Shown: in pieces, positions 1-5,942 of the stretch
How the letters are laid out: every line of letters starts with the position of its first letter
Position numbering within the stretch: position 1 is the stretch's first letter
DNA from: a virus
Virus record (IMG/VR): IMGVR_UViG_3300030060_004544
Span: 1 to 64,000 of that record
Strand: one strand, 5' to 3'
Length of the DNA: 64,000 nt
Notes under the pieces: model-generated
What the model was told of the DNA's origin: nothing
The model's input: the letters and a program-made list of their open reading frames with translations, nothing else
The model's database searches: none
Program-made: the position numbers and the translations under genes

Positions 1-343
1 CGATATAATCATAGCAATGAAACTGCACGAGATGTTGAGCATCAAGCCTGTCGTCTGCGGTAGGTTTTTGCTTACGAACTAATGATATAATCTTTTCAAA
101 ATCACGTTTTAGTTTGTGATTGTATAATTCACCGTCAAGCACAATATTAGGATGTTGCTTGAAGAACGATTGTAACGCCATTTCAATATGTTTGACGTTC
201 ATAAATTTTTTACCGGTACGTGAAAACGCACCATCTTTTGTAAACACGCAGCGAACGCCGTCGAGTTTAGGTTGTATATACACAGGTTGTGACCAGTCAA
301 CACGACTGTCATCAAACTTATGTGCTAGCATTGGTTTTATCAT
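1..343 (-). CDS. ATP-dependent DNA ligase, N-terminal part (runs off window)
   Basis: The reading frame begins at an ATG at 343 and stays open to base 1, so only the N-terminal ~114 residues are visible. They carry the adenylation-domain signature KLDGVR (residues 26-31, Lys26 as the predicted AMP-accepting residue) and motif III-like LDGEL (69-73). These are the hallmarks of covalent nucleotidyltransferase-fold DNA ligases, which seal nicks at the replication fork. It overlaps the upstream gene by an ATGA junction, so it is the distal gene of the minus-strand early operon. Its C-terminal OB domain lies outside the window. An RNA ligase is less likely because KxDGxR with LDGEL is typical of DNA ligases. 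Confidence 0.85.
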   Translation of the reverse strand, partial: MIKPMLAHKFDDSRVDWSQPVYIQPKLDGVRCVFTKDGAFSRTGKKFMNVKHIEMALQSFFKQHPNIVLDGELYNHKLKRDFEKIISLVRKQKPTADDRLDAQHLVQFHCYDYI

Positions 344-633
344 AGGTTATTAAGTTTATTTTCTACTATTTCTATTCTTCGTTTTATTATTGCTGCTTTC
401 ATAAACTCTTCATTGCCTTCGTACATAGCTAGTAATGTATGTAGCCTAGCAAGCTCAGCAACTAAGAACTCTTCTTCAGTTTCTCTGAACGGCATATAGC
501 CTTTCATTAGATCACCGATACTCATTGGTGTTTCTAGTTGATGATACTCTTGTTTGAATTTGTAAAGCATTTTTTTGATAACCGCATCAGTTATCATATC
601 AATTGTTTTGTCATTTATATTATCCAAGTCCAT
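340..633 (-). CDS. Hypothetical early protein, 97 aa
   Basis: Small charged, probably helical protein that I do not recognise. Its stop codon overlaps the DNA ligase start (ATGA), and it starts 5 bases after the stop of the next upstream gene, so it is translated as part of the early operon. A degenerate copy of the early promoter element lies over its start codon; a transcript from that element would begin inside the gene. Confidence 0.75.
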   Translation of the reverse strand: MDLDNINDKTIDMITDAVIKKMLYKFKQEYHQLETPMSIGDLMKGYMPFRETEEEFLVAELARLHTLLAMYEGNEEFMKAAIIKRRIEIVENKLNNL

Positions 634-650
634 TCGTATTAAGATTGTAA
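617..650 (-). promoter_or_regulatory. Degenerate copy of the early promoter-like element
   Basis: Read on the minus strand it has TTACAAT, then TAATAC, 11 bases, then GATAATAT. This matches the spacing of the five better copies at 2610, 3578, 4534, 4895 and 5253. Unlike those, it straddles the ATG at 633, so it may be a chance match or an internal promoter feeding the ligase gene. Confidence 0.35.
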
Positions 651-1127
651 TGCGTCTAATAATTTTCTAGCAGCAGCTATTTTACTGTCTTCATTTCTTA
701 TTTCACCATTAGCAAAATCAGTGTATTCCATATCATCTTTATATCTCTCTATAATTTTATCAGGTGTTAACACAAATACGTTTTTACTAGTATACTGATC
801 ATAGCAACTAATCCATATATCTTGTTTACCTGTCCATATTACATAAGTATAATTATGGTCTATAGCTTCTAAATCATGATATAAGTAGCAACTGTCATAG
901 TACATATCGTGTACTAACTTAGCTGCCATTGCGCTACCATCTTGTCTAGCATTAGCATTACACCAGTTAGCTAACTGTACGCCTTGCCATTGTGGATAAC
1001 CATCATGATGCAAATACATATTTACATAGCTGTTGTCACTGTACACCTGTGGTGGAGCAGCAAAACCTAGCTCATGATTTTGTGCGTAGTCTCTATGAAC
1101 TACCATTGTTAAATTTCTTGTACTCAT
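639..1127 (-). CDS. Hypothetical early protein, 162 aa, Tyr/Asp-rich
   Basis: I do not recognise a family with certainty. The protein is rich in Tyr, Asp, His and Asn. A stretch YLHHDGYPQWQG (about residues 38-49) resembles a short motif seen in uncharacterised cyanophage and marine phage proteins. There is no signal peptide or membrane segment. It starts in an ATGA overlap with the 54-aa gene upstream, which supports both starts. Confidence 0.75.
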   Translation of the reverse strand: MSTRNLTMVVHRDYAQNHELGFAAPPQVYSDNSYVNMYLHHDGYPQWQGVQLANWCNANARQDGSAMAAKLVHDMYYDSCYLYHDLEAIDHNYTYVIWTGKQDIWISCYDQYTSKNVFVLTPDKIIERYKDDMEYTDFANGEIRNEDSKIAAARKLLDALQS

Positions 1128-1288
1128 TTTATTCCGCCTTTTTTAATTGTTAAACGTATTTCTCTGATATAATCATGGAACTTGCTCCATTTATCAGACT
1201 CTTCTTCAAAGTATGAATGTTCGATTCTTCGTTTCATCTCTTTTTCTATAAGAGATAATAAAGTCATCATAACATCTTTACACATCAT
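1124..1288 (-). CDS. Small hypothetical early protein, 54 aa
   Basis: Begins with two Met codons at 1288, in an ATGA overlap with the gene upstream, and ends in another ATGA overlap with the gene downstream. This double coupling is the main reason to accept it. It is highly charged and likely a single long helix (runs of Lys, Arg and Glu). No function can be assigned. Confidence 0.7.
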   Translation of the reverse strand: MMCKDVMMTLLSLIEKEMKRRIEHSYFEEESDKWSKFHDYIREIRLTIKKGGIK

Positions 1289-1608
1289 GGGTGATAATTT
1301 CCATCTCTTTCTACAAACAACGCATAGCCAAGCTTTGCATAGTTTATTATATCACCAAACCTACTAATCATAGGCTCTGCTTTATTTAGATCGTGGTTGC
1401 TAACGTGAGCAGCAACTGAACTAACTTGCTTATCAAAGTAAGCATACCATACAACTAAAGGGTCTACATTTAGTTTTTTAGCTGTAGACTTAAAGTTGTT
1501 AAGTACATCACTGTCCTGCATAGTATACTCAGGACCTTTCTTGTTCATTGTTTCTTGCGCGTGTGAGTCTAACTCATGTACTATCGCATTAAAGTTTTCT
1601 GTTGTCAT
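1285..1608 (-). CDS. Hypothetical early protein, 107 aa
   Basis: Soluble helical protein with no recognised motif. It sits in the tightly spaced early operon, one base from the stop of the next upstream gene and coupled by ATGA to the 54-aa gene downstream. Confidence 0.75.
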   Translation of the reverse strand: MTTENFNAIVHELDSHAQETMNKKGPEYTMQDSDVLNNFKSTAKKLNVDPLVVWYAYFDKQVSSVAAHVSNHDLNKAEPMISRFGDIINYAKLGYALFVERDGNYHP

Positions 1609-1609
1609 A

Positions 1610-1894
1610 TTAATCTAGTAATACCATATAAGCCTTAGAGTTTTCTGATCTAAACCAGTCTAAGCCTTTTATCATTTCTTTTTGTAATTTAACCATTGTA
1701 GGATCTTCTACATAGAAGTCACCTGAGCGCTCAAGACTTACGTTTATTGTATACTCAGCACCTTTAATAAAGTTATACATAGATAACTCTGCTCCTGTCA
1801 GCTCGTACTCTGCACCGCTGAAAGGGTTACGCACTGTACCACCTGTGTCATACCATGCGCCTTTGAACCATTTAGGTTTTTCTTGTTTATTCAT
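1610..1894 (-). CDS. Hypothetical early protein, ~94 aa
   Basis: Unrecognised protein. I chose the ATG at 1894, which overlaps the stop of the upstream gene by 8 bases. An in-frame ATG at 1903 is an alternative, and a GTG at 1918 would give 102 residues. It contains KWFKGAWYDTGG near the N-terminus and no membrane segment. Confidence 0.7.
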   Translation of the reverse strand: MNKQEKPKWFKGAWYDTGGTVRNPFSGAEYELTGAELSMYNFIKGAEYTINVSLERSGDFYVEDPTMVKLQKEMIKGLDWFRSENSKAYMVLLD

Positions 1895-2348
1895 CGTGTT
1901 CATTGTCTGTATATTCACCTGAGTCTAATAACTCATCTTTTTTATCTTTTTCTAGTTCTTCGTATACATCTGACCACCATTGTTCTAGTTCATGGTTGAA
2001 ATCATATTCCATATCGTCCCATATATGTCTTTCTATCCATGCATCAGAGCCACTAGTTAGTTCTTCTATAACTCTTTCAGACCATTGTGAATAGTCTTCG
2101 TATTGATAACCATCTTGTGATACATAAGGTCTCTCATCATGAGTACACCAGTATATATCATAGCCATCAGCTGTTGATTCACTGTATACTTTTAGTTTGT
2201 ATTTGTCATCACACCAATTAGATGTGGTATCTAGTTTGCCGCCATATTCTGAATTAATATATTCAAGAAGCCAAGGCGCGTCTGGTTCCATCATAATACC
2301 ATCAGCTTCAAGAGCCTGTTGTATTATTTCGTCTGTTAGTAATTCCAT
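1887..2348 (-). CDS. Hypothetical early protein, 153 aa, very acidic
   Basis: Strongly acidic, Trp- and Tyr-rich protein, with a cluster of Asp, Glu and Trp over the second half. Acidic small early phage proteins are sometimes DNA mimics or host-factor inhibitors, but nothing in this sequence proves that. It starts at the TAATG junction with the 78-aa gene upstream. Confidence 0.75.
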   Translation of the reverse strand: MELLTDEIIQQALEADGIMMEPDAPWLLEYINSEYGGKLDTTSNWCDDKYKLKVYSESTADGYDIYWCTHDERPYVSQDGYQYEDYSQWSERVIEELTSGSDAWIERHIWDDMEYDFNHELEQWWSDVYEELEKDKKDELLDSGEYTDNEHDE

Positions 2349-2584
2349 TATTTCTTGATTATATTTTCGCCATACATAAAGTCATAAGGAGACATTTTAT
2401 AGCTTGTTAAACTTGTGTAGCCAATTAAGTCATTAATATCAGATATGGACAACTCTGACCATATAGATTTTGACATAAGAGTATACTTTAGTAGCTTTGC
2501 TGTAGAGTATTGTCTAGCGCTTACTTTTAAGTCTAGCTTTACTTCAGGCAATAACTGGTCATAAAGGGATTTCATTTTACTCAT
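2348..2584 (-). CDS. Hypothetical early protein, 78 aa
   Basis: Unrecognised small protein. It is the first coding gene behind the promoter-like element at 2610-2643, whose GATAATAT core lies about 26 bases upstream of the ATG. Its stop overlaps the next start (TAATG). Confidence 0.7.
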   Translation of the reverse strand: MSKMKSLYDQLLPEVKLDLKVSARQYSTAKLLKYTLMSKSIWSELSISDINDLIGYTSLTSYKMSPYDFMYGENIIKK

Positions 2585-2609
2585 TGTTATTATATTTAAT
2601 TGTTCGTAT

Positions 2610-2643
2610 ATATTATCCGACTATTGTCGTATTTATATTGTAT
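2610..2643 (-). promoter_or_regulatory. Early promoter-like element (copy E)
   Basis: On the minus strand: TACAATAT, AAATAC, 11 bases, GATAATAT, with the same spacing as the copies at 3578, 4534, 4895 and 5253. It lies just downstream of the tRNA-like RNA and upstream of the 78-aa gene, as expected for a promoter restarting transcription after a processed RNA. Confidence 0.65.
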
Positions 2644-2646
2644 TGT

Positions 2647-2735
2647 GGACGTGGCAGGACTCGAACCTGCGTTACCATGACTCGGTTGGATTCAGTGGAG
2701 GGCTAAGAACCTCATACACTTACTGTTACCACGTC
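2647..2735 (-). ncRNA. tRNA-like RNA with canonical T-arm and acceptor pairing
   Basis: On the minus strand the 3' part has a perfect 5-bp T-arm (GCAGG/CCTGC around TTCGAGT) followed at once by CACGTCC. The 5' end GACGTGG can pair with CCACGTC. No normal D-arm with a GG pair is visible. The middle folds as GAGG/CCTC around TTCTTAGC, extended by AGTG/CACT, and a ~27-base stretch follows before the T-arm. The length (89 nt) suits a class II tRNA (Leu/Ser/Tyr type), but I cannot assign an anticodon. It may be a degenerate tRNA or a tRNA mimic. Confidence 0.5.
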
Positions 2736-2762
2736 TCGGTCAATACCATTATCACGCCCATA

Positions 2763-2882
2763 TCCCTCACTTGTTTTCAACACGAAGCTTACCGTGTATT
2801 CCCGTGAGGGAGATAAAGACTTACATCTGCTTTAGTTACCTTATGTCACTCATAGGTGATCAAACCTAACTAGTTATAAGGT
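2763..2882. ncRNA. Structured non-coding stretch with two stem-loops
   Basis: The region between the genes ending at 2584 and 2898 has no gene. Next to the tRNA-like RNA it holds a stem TCCCTCAC (2763-2770) with GTGAGGGA (2804-2811), enclosing ACACG/CGTGT (2780-2784 with 2793-2797). A second stem pairs ACCTTAT (2838-2844) with ATAAGGT (2876-2882), enclosing AGGT/ACCT. Both are perfect helices in very AT-rich surroundings, so a structured RNA, probably read on the minus strand, is likely. The function is unknown. Confidence 0.5.
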
Positions 2883-2897
2883 GCATCAATGCTTTAT

Positions 2898-3140
2898 CTA
2901 GTTATATATCTTGTCTGATTTACAAATCATCCACTCGCAATTACTTGGATTATGGCCTTTTAGTTCCATTATATCTTCATAATGCTCATGTTCTAAATCT
3001 GTTCTGTTAATGTTATACATGAATACTCTGCCTTCTTCAAAGTCTAGTATCCATAAATATCTTCTTTCATTAGACTCTTCAATAGTCTTTAATTTTTCTT
3101 CGTCTTGCATATCATGCCATGCTTTTACTGAATCACTCAT
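2898..3140 (-). CDS. Hypothetical early protein, 80 aa
   Basis: Unrecognised charged protein with two Cys near the C-terminus. Its start overlaps the end of the 72-aa gene upstream by 8 bases. It is the last coding gene before the structured RNA region. Confidence 0.7.
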   Translation of the reverse strand: MSDSVKAWHDMQDEEKLKTIEESNERRYLWILDFEEGRVFMYNINRTDLEHEHYEDIMELKGHNPSNCEWMICKSDKIYN

Positions 3141-3351
3141 CGTAGTATTTATTAGTTGTTACATCTAGTTTGTTAGCAATGTGGCGAGCGACCGTTCTCA
3201 TCATGTAACTATGAGCTTCGTTTATTTCATTGCCCTCACTGTTATCGGGTAAGAACTGGCCGACTTGCCAATCGCATTGCTTGTATATTTCTTTTATTAT
3301 ATCGTCAGCTATTTCACTCGCTGCGTAATGTATTTCTTTTATTTTTGCCAT
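3133..3351 (-). CDS. Hypothetical early protein, 72 aa
   Basis: Small soluble helical protein of unknown function, in the early operon between the zinc-ribbon-like gene and the 80-aa gene. A GATAATAC sequence sits just before its ATG, but without the rest of the promoter element. Confidence 0.7.
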   Translation of the reverse strand: MAKIKEIHYAASEIADDIIKEIYKQCDWQVGQFLPDNSEGNEINEAHSYMMRTVARHIANKLDVTTNKYYDE

Positions 3352-3355
3352 AGTA

Positions 3356-3571
3356 TTATCTTAAACATGTGCCATAACCTCGTCTAGCGCCAAGCTTTCT
3401 TACACGTTTCGCCTGCTCCTTCGGCATAATTTGAATAGTATTGCCGGTTTTGTGGTATGTTATAGCCACACAGCCATAAGGTTGAATGGTGCTGCAAGAG
3501 ACGCAAGAGGTATAACCTAGTGCGAGGCGCTGCGGAGGTATTATATTTTTATAACATTTTTTGCATTTCAT
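3356..3571 (-). CDS. Small zinc-ribbon-like protein, 71 aa
   Basis: Two CxxC pairs (CKKC at residues 3-6 and CVSC at about 23-26) are spaced as in a treble-clef or zinc-ribbon finger. The C-terminal half is basic (Lys/Arg-rich), which suggests nucleic-acid or RNA-polymerase binding. It lies directly behind the promoter-like element at 3578-3611. Small zinc-finger early proteins are common phage regulators; that role is an inference. Confidence 0.7.
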   Translation of the reverse strand: MKCKKCYKNIIPPQRLALGYTSCVSCSTIQPYGCVAITYHKTGNTIQIMPKEQAKRVRKLGARRGYGTCLR

Positions 3572-3577
3572 ACAAAT

Positions 3578-3611
3578 ATATTATCTTACTTTGTTTGTAT
3601 TTTGTTTGTAA
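3578..3611 (-). promoter_or_regulatory. Early promoter-like element (copy D)
   Basis: Minus strand: TTACAAAC, AAAATAC, 11 bases, GATAATAT, with the ATG of the zinc-ribbon gene 7 bases further on. It sits inside the last codons of the upstream gene. The run after the core also contains TATATTTG, which fits the Bacteroidetes -7 consensus TAnnTTTG. Confidence 0.65.
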
Positions 3612-4009
3612 TTTCTTAAATAGTATTCTAACATATAGTTTAATCTAGCAAGACCTGACCATACTTTGACTCTTGCTAAACTTAAATATGCTCTAGTTTC
3701 TAGCTTACCGTCGATCAAGAACGTAGTTCTGACTTCTTGCTTGTATTGTTTGTTTAGTTGATACGGAGTGTAGCAACCATTTTGTTTTCTTACATAACCT
3801 GATTTAAAGCAAGCTAATCTTAGTTTACCTGGTATTGCTTTTATCTTACCATTGTAATATCTAAATCCAGGAGGTGCAGGAAATTCAAATTCTCTTGTAC
3901 CATTGATCGCTTGTCTTTGCGTAGTTACTTCTTTAATATTGTACTTAATAAGCAATTGTCTTACAAATGCGTTCTCAAGTGCTTCTTGTTCTAGTTGATA
4001 TTGTGTCAT
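3581..4009 (-). CDS. Hypothetical early protein, 142 aa, basic
   Basis: Unrecognised basic, Tyr-rich protein. An upstream in-frame ATG at 4072 would place the start inside the tRNA-Met gene, so I chose the ATG at 4009. The middle (around APPGFRYYNGK) looks like a small beta domain followed by a helical C-terminus. No signal peptide. Confidence 0.65.
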   Translation of the reverse strand: MTQYQLEQEALENAFVRQLLIKYNIKEVTTQRQAINGTREFEFPAPPGFRYYNGKIKAIPGKLRLACFKSGYVRKQNGCYTPYQLNKQYKQEVRTTFLIDGKLETRAYLSLARVKVWSGLARLNYMLEYYLRNYKQNTNKVR

Positions 4010-4024
4010 AGTTATTAAATTTAG

Positions 4025-4096
4025 TTGCGGGAGGTGGAGTCGAACCACCGACCTTGAGGTTATGAGCCTCACGAGCTACCACTGCTCTACCCCGCC
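4025..4096 (-). tRNA. tRNA-Met (anticodon CAT)
   Basis: Complete cloverleaf on the minus strand: acceptor GGCGGGG with TCCCGCA, TA at 8-9, D-stem GAGC/GCTC with AGTGGTA loop, anticodon arm TGAGG-CTCATAA-CCTCA, and T-arm GGTGG-TTCGACT-CCACC, 72 nt including base 73. CCA is not encoded. Pair 1-72 is a G/A mismatch, reminiscent of the unpaired 1-72 of bacterial initiator tRNAs, but the anticodon stem lacks the three G-C pairs of tRNA-fMet. The first 10 bases overlap the 3' end of the neighbouring coding gene. Confidence 0.92.
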
Positions 4097-4344
4097 TTAT
4101 TTTGCTTTAGTGAAATGTGTATTAAATTCCAGTCAAGTTGAAAGTGATCGTCATTTGGTGCATACTTGTTGTACAAGTTTACTAATTCTTTTGTCCAACC
4201 ACCTTGTTTTTCAAGCTTAGCTGACCATATTTCACGCTGGCGTCTGCCATTTTCGTATGCTCGAGTGTCATCACTCATCATATAAGTGTGGTCATATTGC
4301 TCAAACATTTGTTCTAGTGTTAAATCTTCGTAGTATTTAGGCAT
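4087..4344 (-). CDS. Hypothetical early protein, 85 aa
   Basis: Unrecognised small protein. Its TAG stop is formed by bases 8-10 of the tRNA-Met, so the mRNA and tRNA must be separated by processing. It overlaps the 61-aa gene upstream by 8 bases. Confidence 0.7.
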   Translation of the reverse strand: MPKYYEDLTLEQMFEQYDHTYMMSDDTRAYENGRRQREIWSAKLEKQGGWTKELVNLYNKYAPNDDHFQLDWNLIHISLKQNKAG

Positions 4345-4522
4345 ATAGTGTATTATTTATTTTGTAGAACTTGCGATATGAGTGACAACTTTGGTCAGAA
4401 CTATCATAGTAGCTACTAGTTATTATTTTGTCAACTACTTCAACATCGCCATTTGCATAGTATAATGTATAAGAAATTGGTTGTTTAAGTGAGTTGTATT
4501 GATTGACTTTGATTTTATTCAT
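4337..4522 (-). CDS. Hypothetical early protein, 61 aa
   Basis: Small beta-rich protein without a known motif. It is the first gene behind the promoter-like element at 4534-4567 and is translationally coupled to the 85-aa gene downstream. Confidence 0.65.
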   Translation of the reverse strand: MNKIKVNQYNSLKQPISYTLYYANGDVEVVDKIITSSYYDSSDQSCHSYRKFYKINNTLYA

Positions 4523-4533
4523 AGTTTTTATTA

Positions 4534-4567
4534 TTATTATCGAACTAACATTGTATTTTGTTTGTAA
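4534..4567 (-). promoter_or_regulatory. Early promoter-like element (copy B)
   Basis: Minus strand: TTACAAAC, AAAATAC, 11 bases, GATAATAA. It lies within the last codons of the 41-aa gene and just ahead of the 61-aa gene. Confidence 0.6.
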
Positions 4568-4662
4568 AATACTTTATTGTATCTATCATACCACTCGTCT
4601 TCTATCATCATTATTTGTTGACGAGTTAGCTTTATAATCTTTTTACTTTTATATTTTCTCAT
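4537..4662 (-). CDS. Tiny hypothetical protein, 41 aa, basic
   Basis: Begins MRKYKSKK and is Lys/Arg-rich, with an acidic/aromatic centre (IEDEWYDRY). It starts 9 bases after the stop of the 28-aa membrane peptide, and its 3' end contains promoter copy B. Accepted because of tight spacing and compact operon position. No function known. Confidence 0.5.
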   Translation of the reverse strand: MRKYKSKKIIKLTRQQIMMIEDEWYDRYNKVFYKQNTMLVR

Positions 4663-4671
4663 AATTGCTTG

Positions 4672-4758
4672 TTAACATGGACAGAATATCCATAGTGACA
4701 CATATAGTAGTGTGAATAAACACACTAAGAATATAAAATCTTTTATTGCTCTTACCAT
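4672..4758 (-). CDS. Tiny membrane peptide, 28 aa
   Basis: Almost entirely one hydrophobic helix (FIFLVCLFTLLYVSLWIF) ending CPC. Its ATG overlaps the stop of the 44-aa membrane protein upstream. Two adjacent one-helix peptides suggest a membrane-acting early function such as superinfection exclusion, but this is speculative. Confidence 0.45.
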   Translation of the reverse strand: MVRAIKDFIFLVCLFTLLYVSLWIFCPC

Positions 4759-4886
4759 CCGCCAAATGTTATAGTTGGATTATTGAACGCTAAGTGATAT
4801 ACTAGGTTTACAAAACCGAAAGCGAACAATGTAGTTAAGCCAATTAGTACCGTATTGATTACGTAGTGTGTAAATTTTCTTTTCAT
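4752..4886 (-). CDS. Small membrane protein, 44 aa
   Basis: Basic N-terminus (MKRKF) followed by one hydrophobic helix (about residues 9-34), a typical N-in single-pass protein. It lies 8 bases behind the core of promoter copy C at 4895-4928, and its stop overlaps the next start. Function unknown. Confidence 0.55.
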   Translation of the reverse strand: MKRKFTHYVINTVLIGLTTLFAFGFVNLVYHLAFNNPTITFGGW

Positions 4887-4894
4887 TTTTTATT

Positions 4895-4928
4895 ATATTA
4901 TCTATTAGTATTAGTATTTGATTTGTAA
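4895..4928 (-). promoter_or_regulatory. Early promoter-like element (copy C)
   Basis: Minus strand: TTACAAAT, CAAATAC, 11 bases, GATAATAT, followed by the ATG of the 44-aa membrane protein. The upstream end touches the hairpin at 4927-4969. Confidence 0.65.
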
Positions 4929-4969
4929 TCGTGTGAGTAATCGAAACCCACCTCTGCTCCAAGACGATT
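4927..4969 (-). other. Hairpin resembling an acceptor plus T-arm remnant
   Basis: On the minus strand AATCGT pairs with ACGATT and encloses GTGGG/CTCAC around a loop containing TTCGATTA, as in a tRNA T-arm adjoining its acceptor. There is no D-arm or anticodon arm. It lies between the 75-aa gene and promoter copy C. It may be a decayed tRNA, a processing signal or a weak terminator. Confidence 0.35.
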
Positions 4970-4986
4970 GTTGAGGTTGAGTTAGA

Positions 4987-5214
4987 TTATACTAACTCTT
5001 TACCTCTTAGTACAACTGGTATATTATTAGTTGCAGTGTATGATTTGTACTTTAACCAACATGGAAGTTTAGTTAGTGTATCTTTCATAATTGAGAAGAC
5101 TTTGTCGTGATTGTAAGTTATTGTATCACCTTTTTTATTAGTGAATTCAATAGTTTGATTTTTGCCGACTAGTGATTGTCTTACGACAAATCTTTTTGAA
5201 ATTAAATTGCTCAT
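4987..5214 (-). CDS. Hypothetical early protein, 75 aa
   Basis: First well-supported gene of the minus-strand early operon, behind promoter copy A with a 38-base leader. It is a small basic protein with beta-rich segments (QTIEFTNKKGDTITY) and no recognised family. Confidence 0.65.
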   Translation of the reverse strand: MSNLISKRFVVRQSLVGKNQTIEFTNKKGDTITYNHDKVFSIMKDTLTKLPCWLKYKSYTATNNIPVVLRGKELV

Positions 5215-5252
5215 AGTAAATTGTTTTAAGTTATTATTATTTAGTTACGTTT

Positions 5253-5286
5253 ATATTATCTTTAGTGTAATGTATTTAGTTTGTAA
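5253..5286 (-). promoter_or_regulatory. Early promoter-like element (copy A)
   Basis: Minus strand: TTACAAAC, TAAATAC, 11 bases, GATAATAT. Together with the copy at 5380 it probably starts the leftward early operon. Confidence 0.65.
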
Positions 5287-5308
5287 AAGTATATTGTTTG
5301 TTTACTTA

Positions 5309-5377
5309 TTAATTTGTTGTTAGTAGTATTCCGCACTCACTCTCATTATCTAAATTATTATTATTTATTAAACTCAT
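5309..5377 (-). CDS. Possible 22-aa leader peptide
   Basis: A short frame starting at the ATG directly behind the GATAATAT core of the element at 5380 and ending before promoter copy A. It is Asn-rich. The only support is position, so it may simply be untranslated leader. Confidence 0.2.
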   Translation of the reverse strand: MSLINNNNLDNESECGILLTTN

Positions 5378-5379
5378 AT

Positions 5380-5412
5380 ATATTATCTACAACATTTGTA
5401 GTAAGTTTGTAA
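5380..5412 (-). promoter_or_regulatory. Early promoter-like element, variant (17-base spacing)
   Basis: Minus strand TTACAAAC then 17 bases then GATAATAT, one base shorter than the 18 of the other copies and lacking the AAATAC block. It is the most upstream copy and may be the first leftward promoter. Confidence 0.45.
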
Positions 5413-5491
5413 ACATAGTAAGTAATATTTAAAAAAATTAGTAGTAATATAAAGTAAAAGGTGAAATATTTTTACAAATTTATATATAAAA

Positions 5492-5501
5492 GGGGGCCCC
5501 C
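5492..5501. repeat. GGGGGCCCCC perfect palindrome
   Basis: Ten consecutive G/C bases forming a perfect palindrome inside a region that is otherwise nearly all A and T. It could be a protein-binding site or part of an origin. It has no loop, so it is not a conventional terminator. Confidence 0.5.
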
Positions 5502-5590
5502 ACTTTAGTATAATGCATTTTGTTATACAAAAAAAGTACGAGAGAAGAGTTGCAATACTTTACTCCAATATATCTAACAACTTTTTTTAT

Positions 5591-5635
5591 GTGACACTAG
5601 CTATATAGATCCTAATAGTAATAGGCAATTGTCAC
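5591..5635. repeat. Inverted repeat upstream of the rightward genes
   Basis: GTGACA (5591-5596) pairs with TGTCAC (5630-5635) and encloses CCTA/TAGG. It lies about 40 bases upstream of the first rightward gene and may be an operator or a leader hairpin. Confidence 0.3.
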
Positions 5636-5677
5636 CATTATTTTAAAACACTATAAATACATGTAATATATTATAGT

Positions 5678-5911
5678 ATGGCAAAGCAGAAACTAAGTCT
5701 TAGAGCTAGAGCGGCTAAGAAACGTAGAGATTTAAAAACCGCTAACAGTGCGAGACGTAAGAAGATGCGAGCTGAAAACCAACGTAAGAGACGTGCTGCT
5801 ATTAAAGCAGGAAAGAACATACGTGGTAAAGATTACGACCACAAAACCAAGAGGTTCGTAAGCGTAAAATCGAACCGTGGAAACAGAGGACGCGGTACGA
5901 AAAAAGAATAA
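5678..5911 (+). CDS. Small highly basic protein, 77 aa
   Basis: Lys/Arg-rich along its whole length (RARAAKKRR near the start, GRGTKKE at the end), with almost no hydrophobic core. It is the first rightward gene. Such proteins usually bind nucleic acid or sit in the virion with the DNA; which applies here cannot be told. Confidence 0.7.
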   Translation: MAKQKLSLRARAAKKRRDLKTANSARRKKMRAENQRKRRAAIKAGKNIRGKDYDHKTKRFVSVKSNRGNRGRGTKKE

Positions 5912-5942
5912 ACTATACCTCTGCAACCTAAAAACCAATACA

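Larger units (their letters stand above)
5413..5677. other. Divergent intergenic control region
   Basis: About 265 very AT-rich bases between the leftward early genes and the rightward genes, with no convincing gene. It contains the GGGGGCCCCC palindrome and an inverted repeat at 5591-5635. TTTACAAATTTATATATAAAA precedes the palindrome on the plus strand. This is the logical place for a rightward promoter and perhaps a replication origin, but no specific motif proves either. Confidence 0.5.

Noticed and set aside
120-353. Plus-strand 77-codon frame at the left edge
   Set aside because: It is antisense to the DNA ligase gene, which has clear catalytic motifs.
2640-2890. tmRNA
   Set aside because: A T-arm is present, but no 5' tRNA half separated by a tag frame was found; the acceptor mate is only 80 bases away.
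4780-4962. Minus-strand 60-codon frame
   Set aside because: It conflicts with the better supported 44-aa membrane protein and spans promoter copy C.
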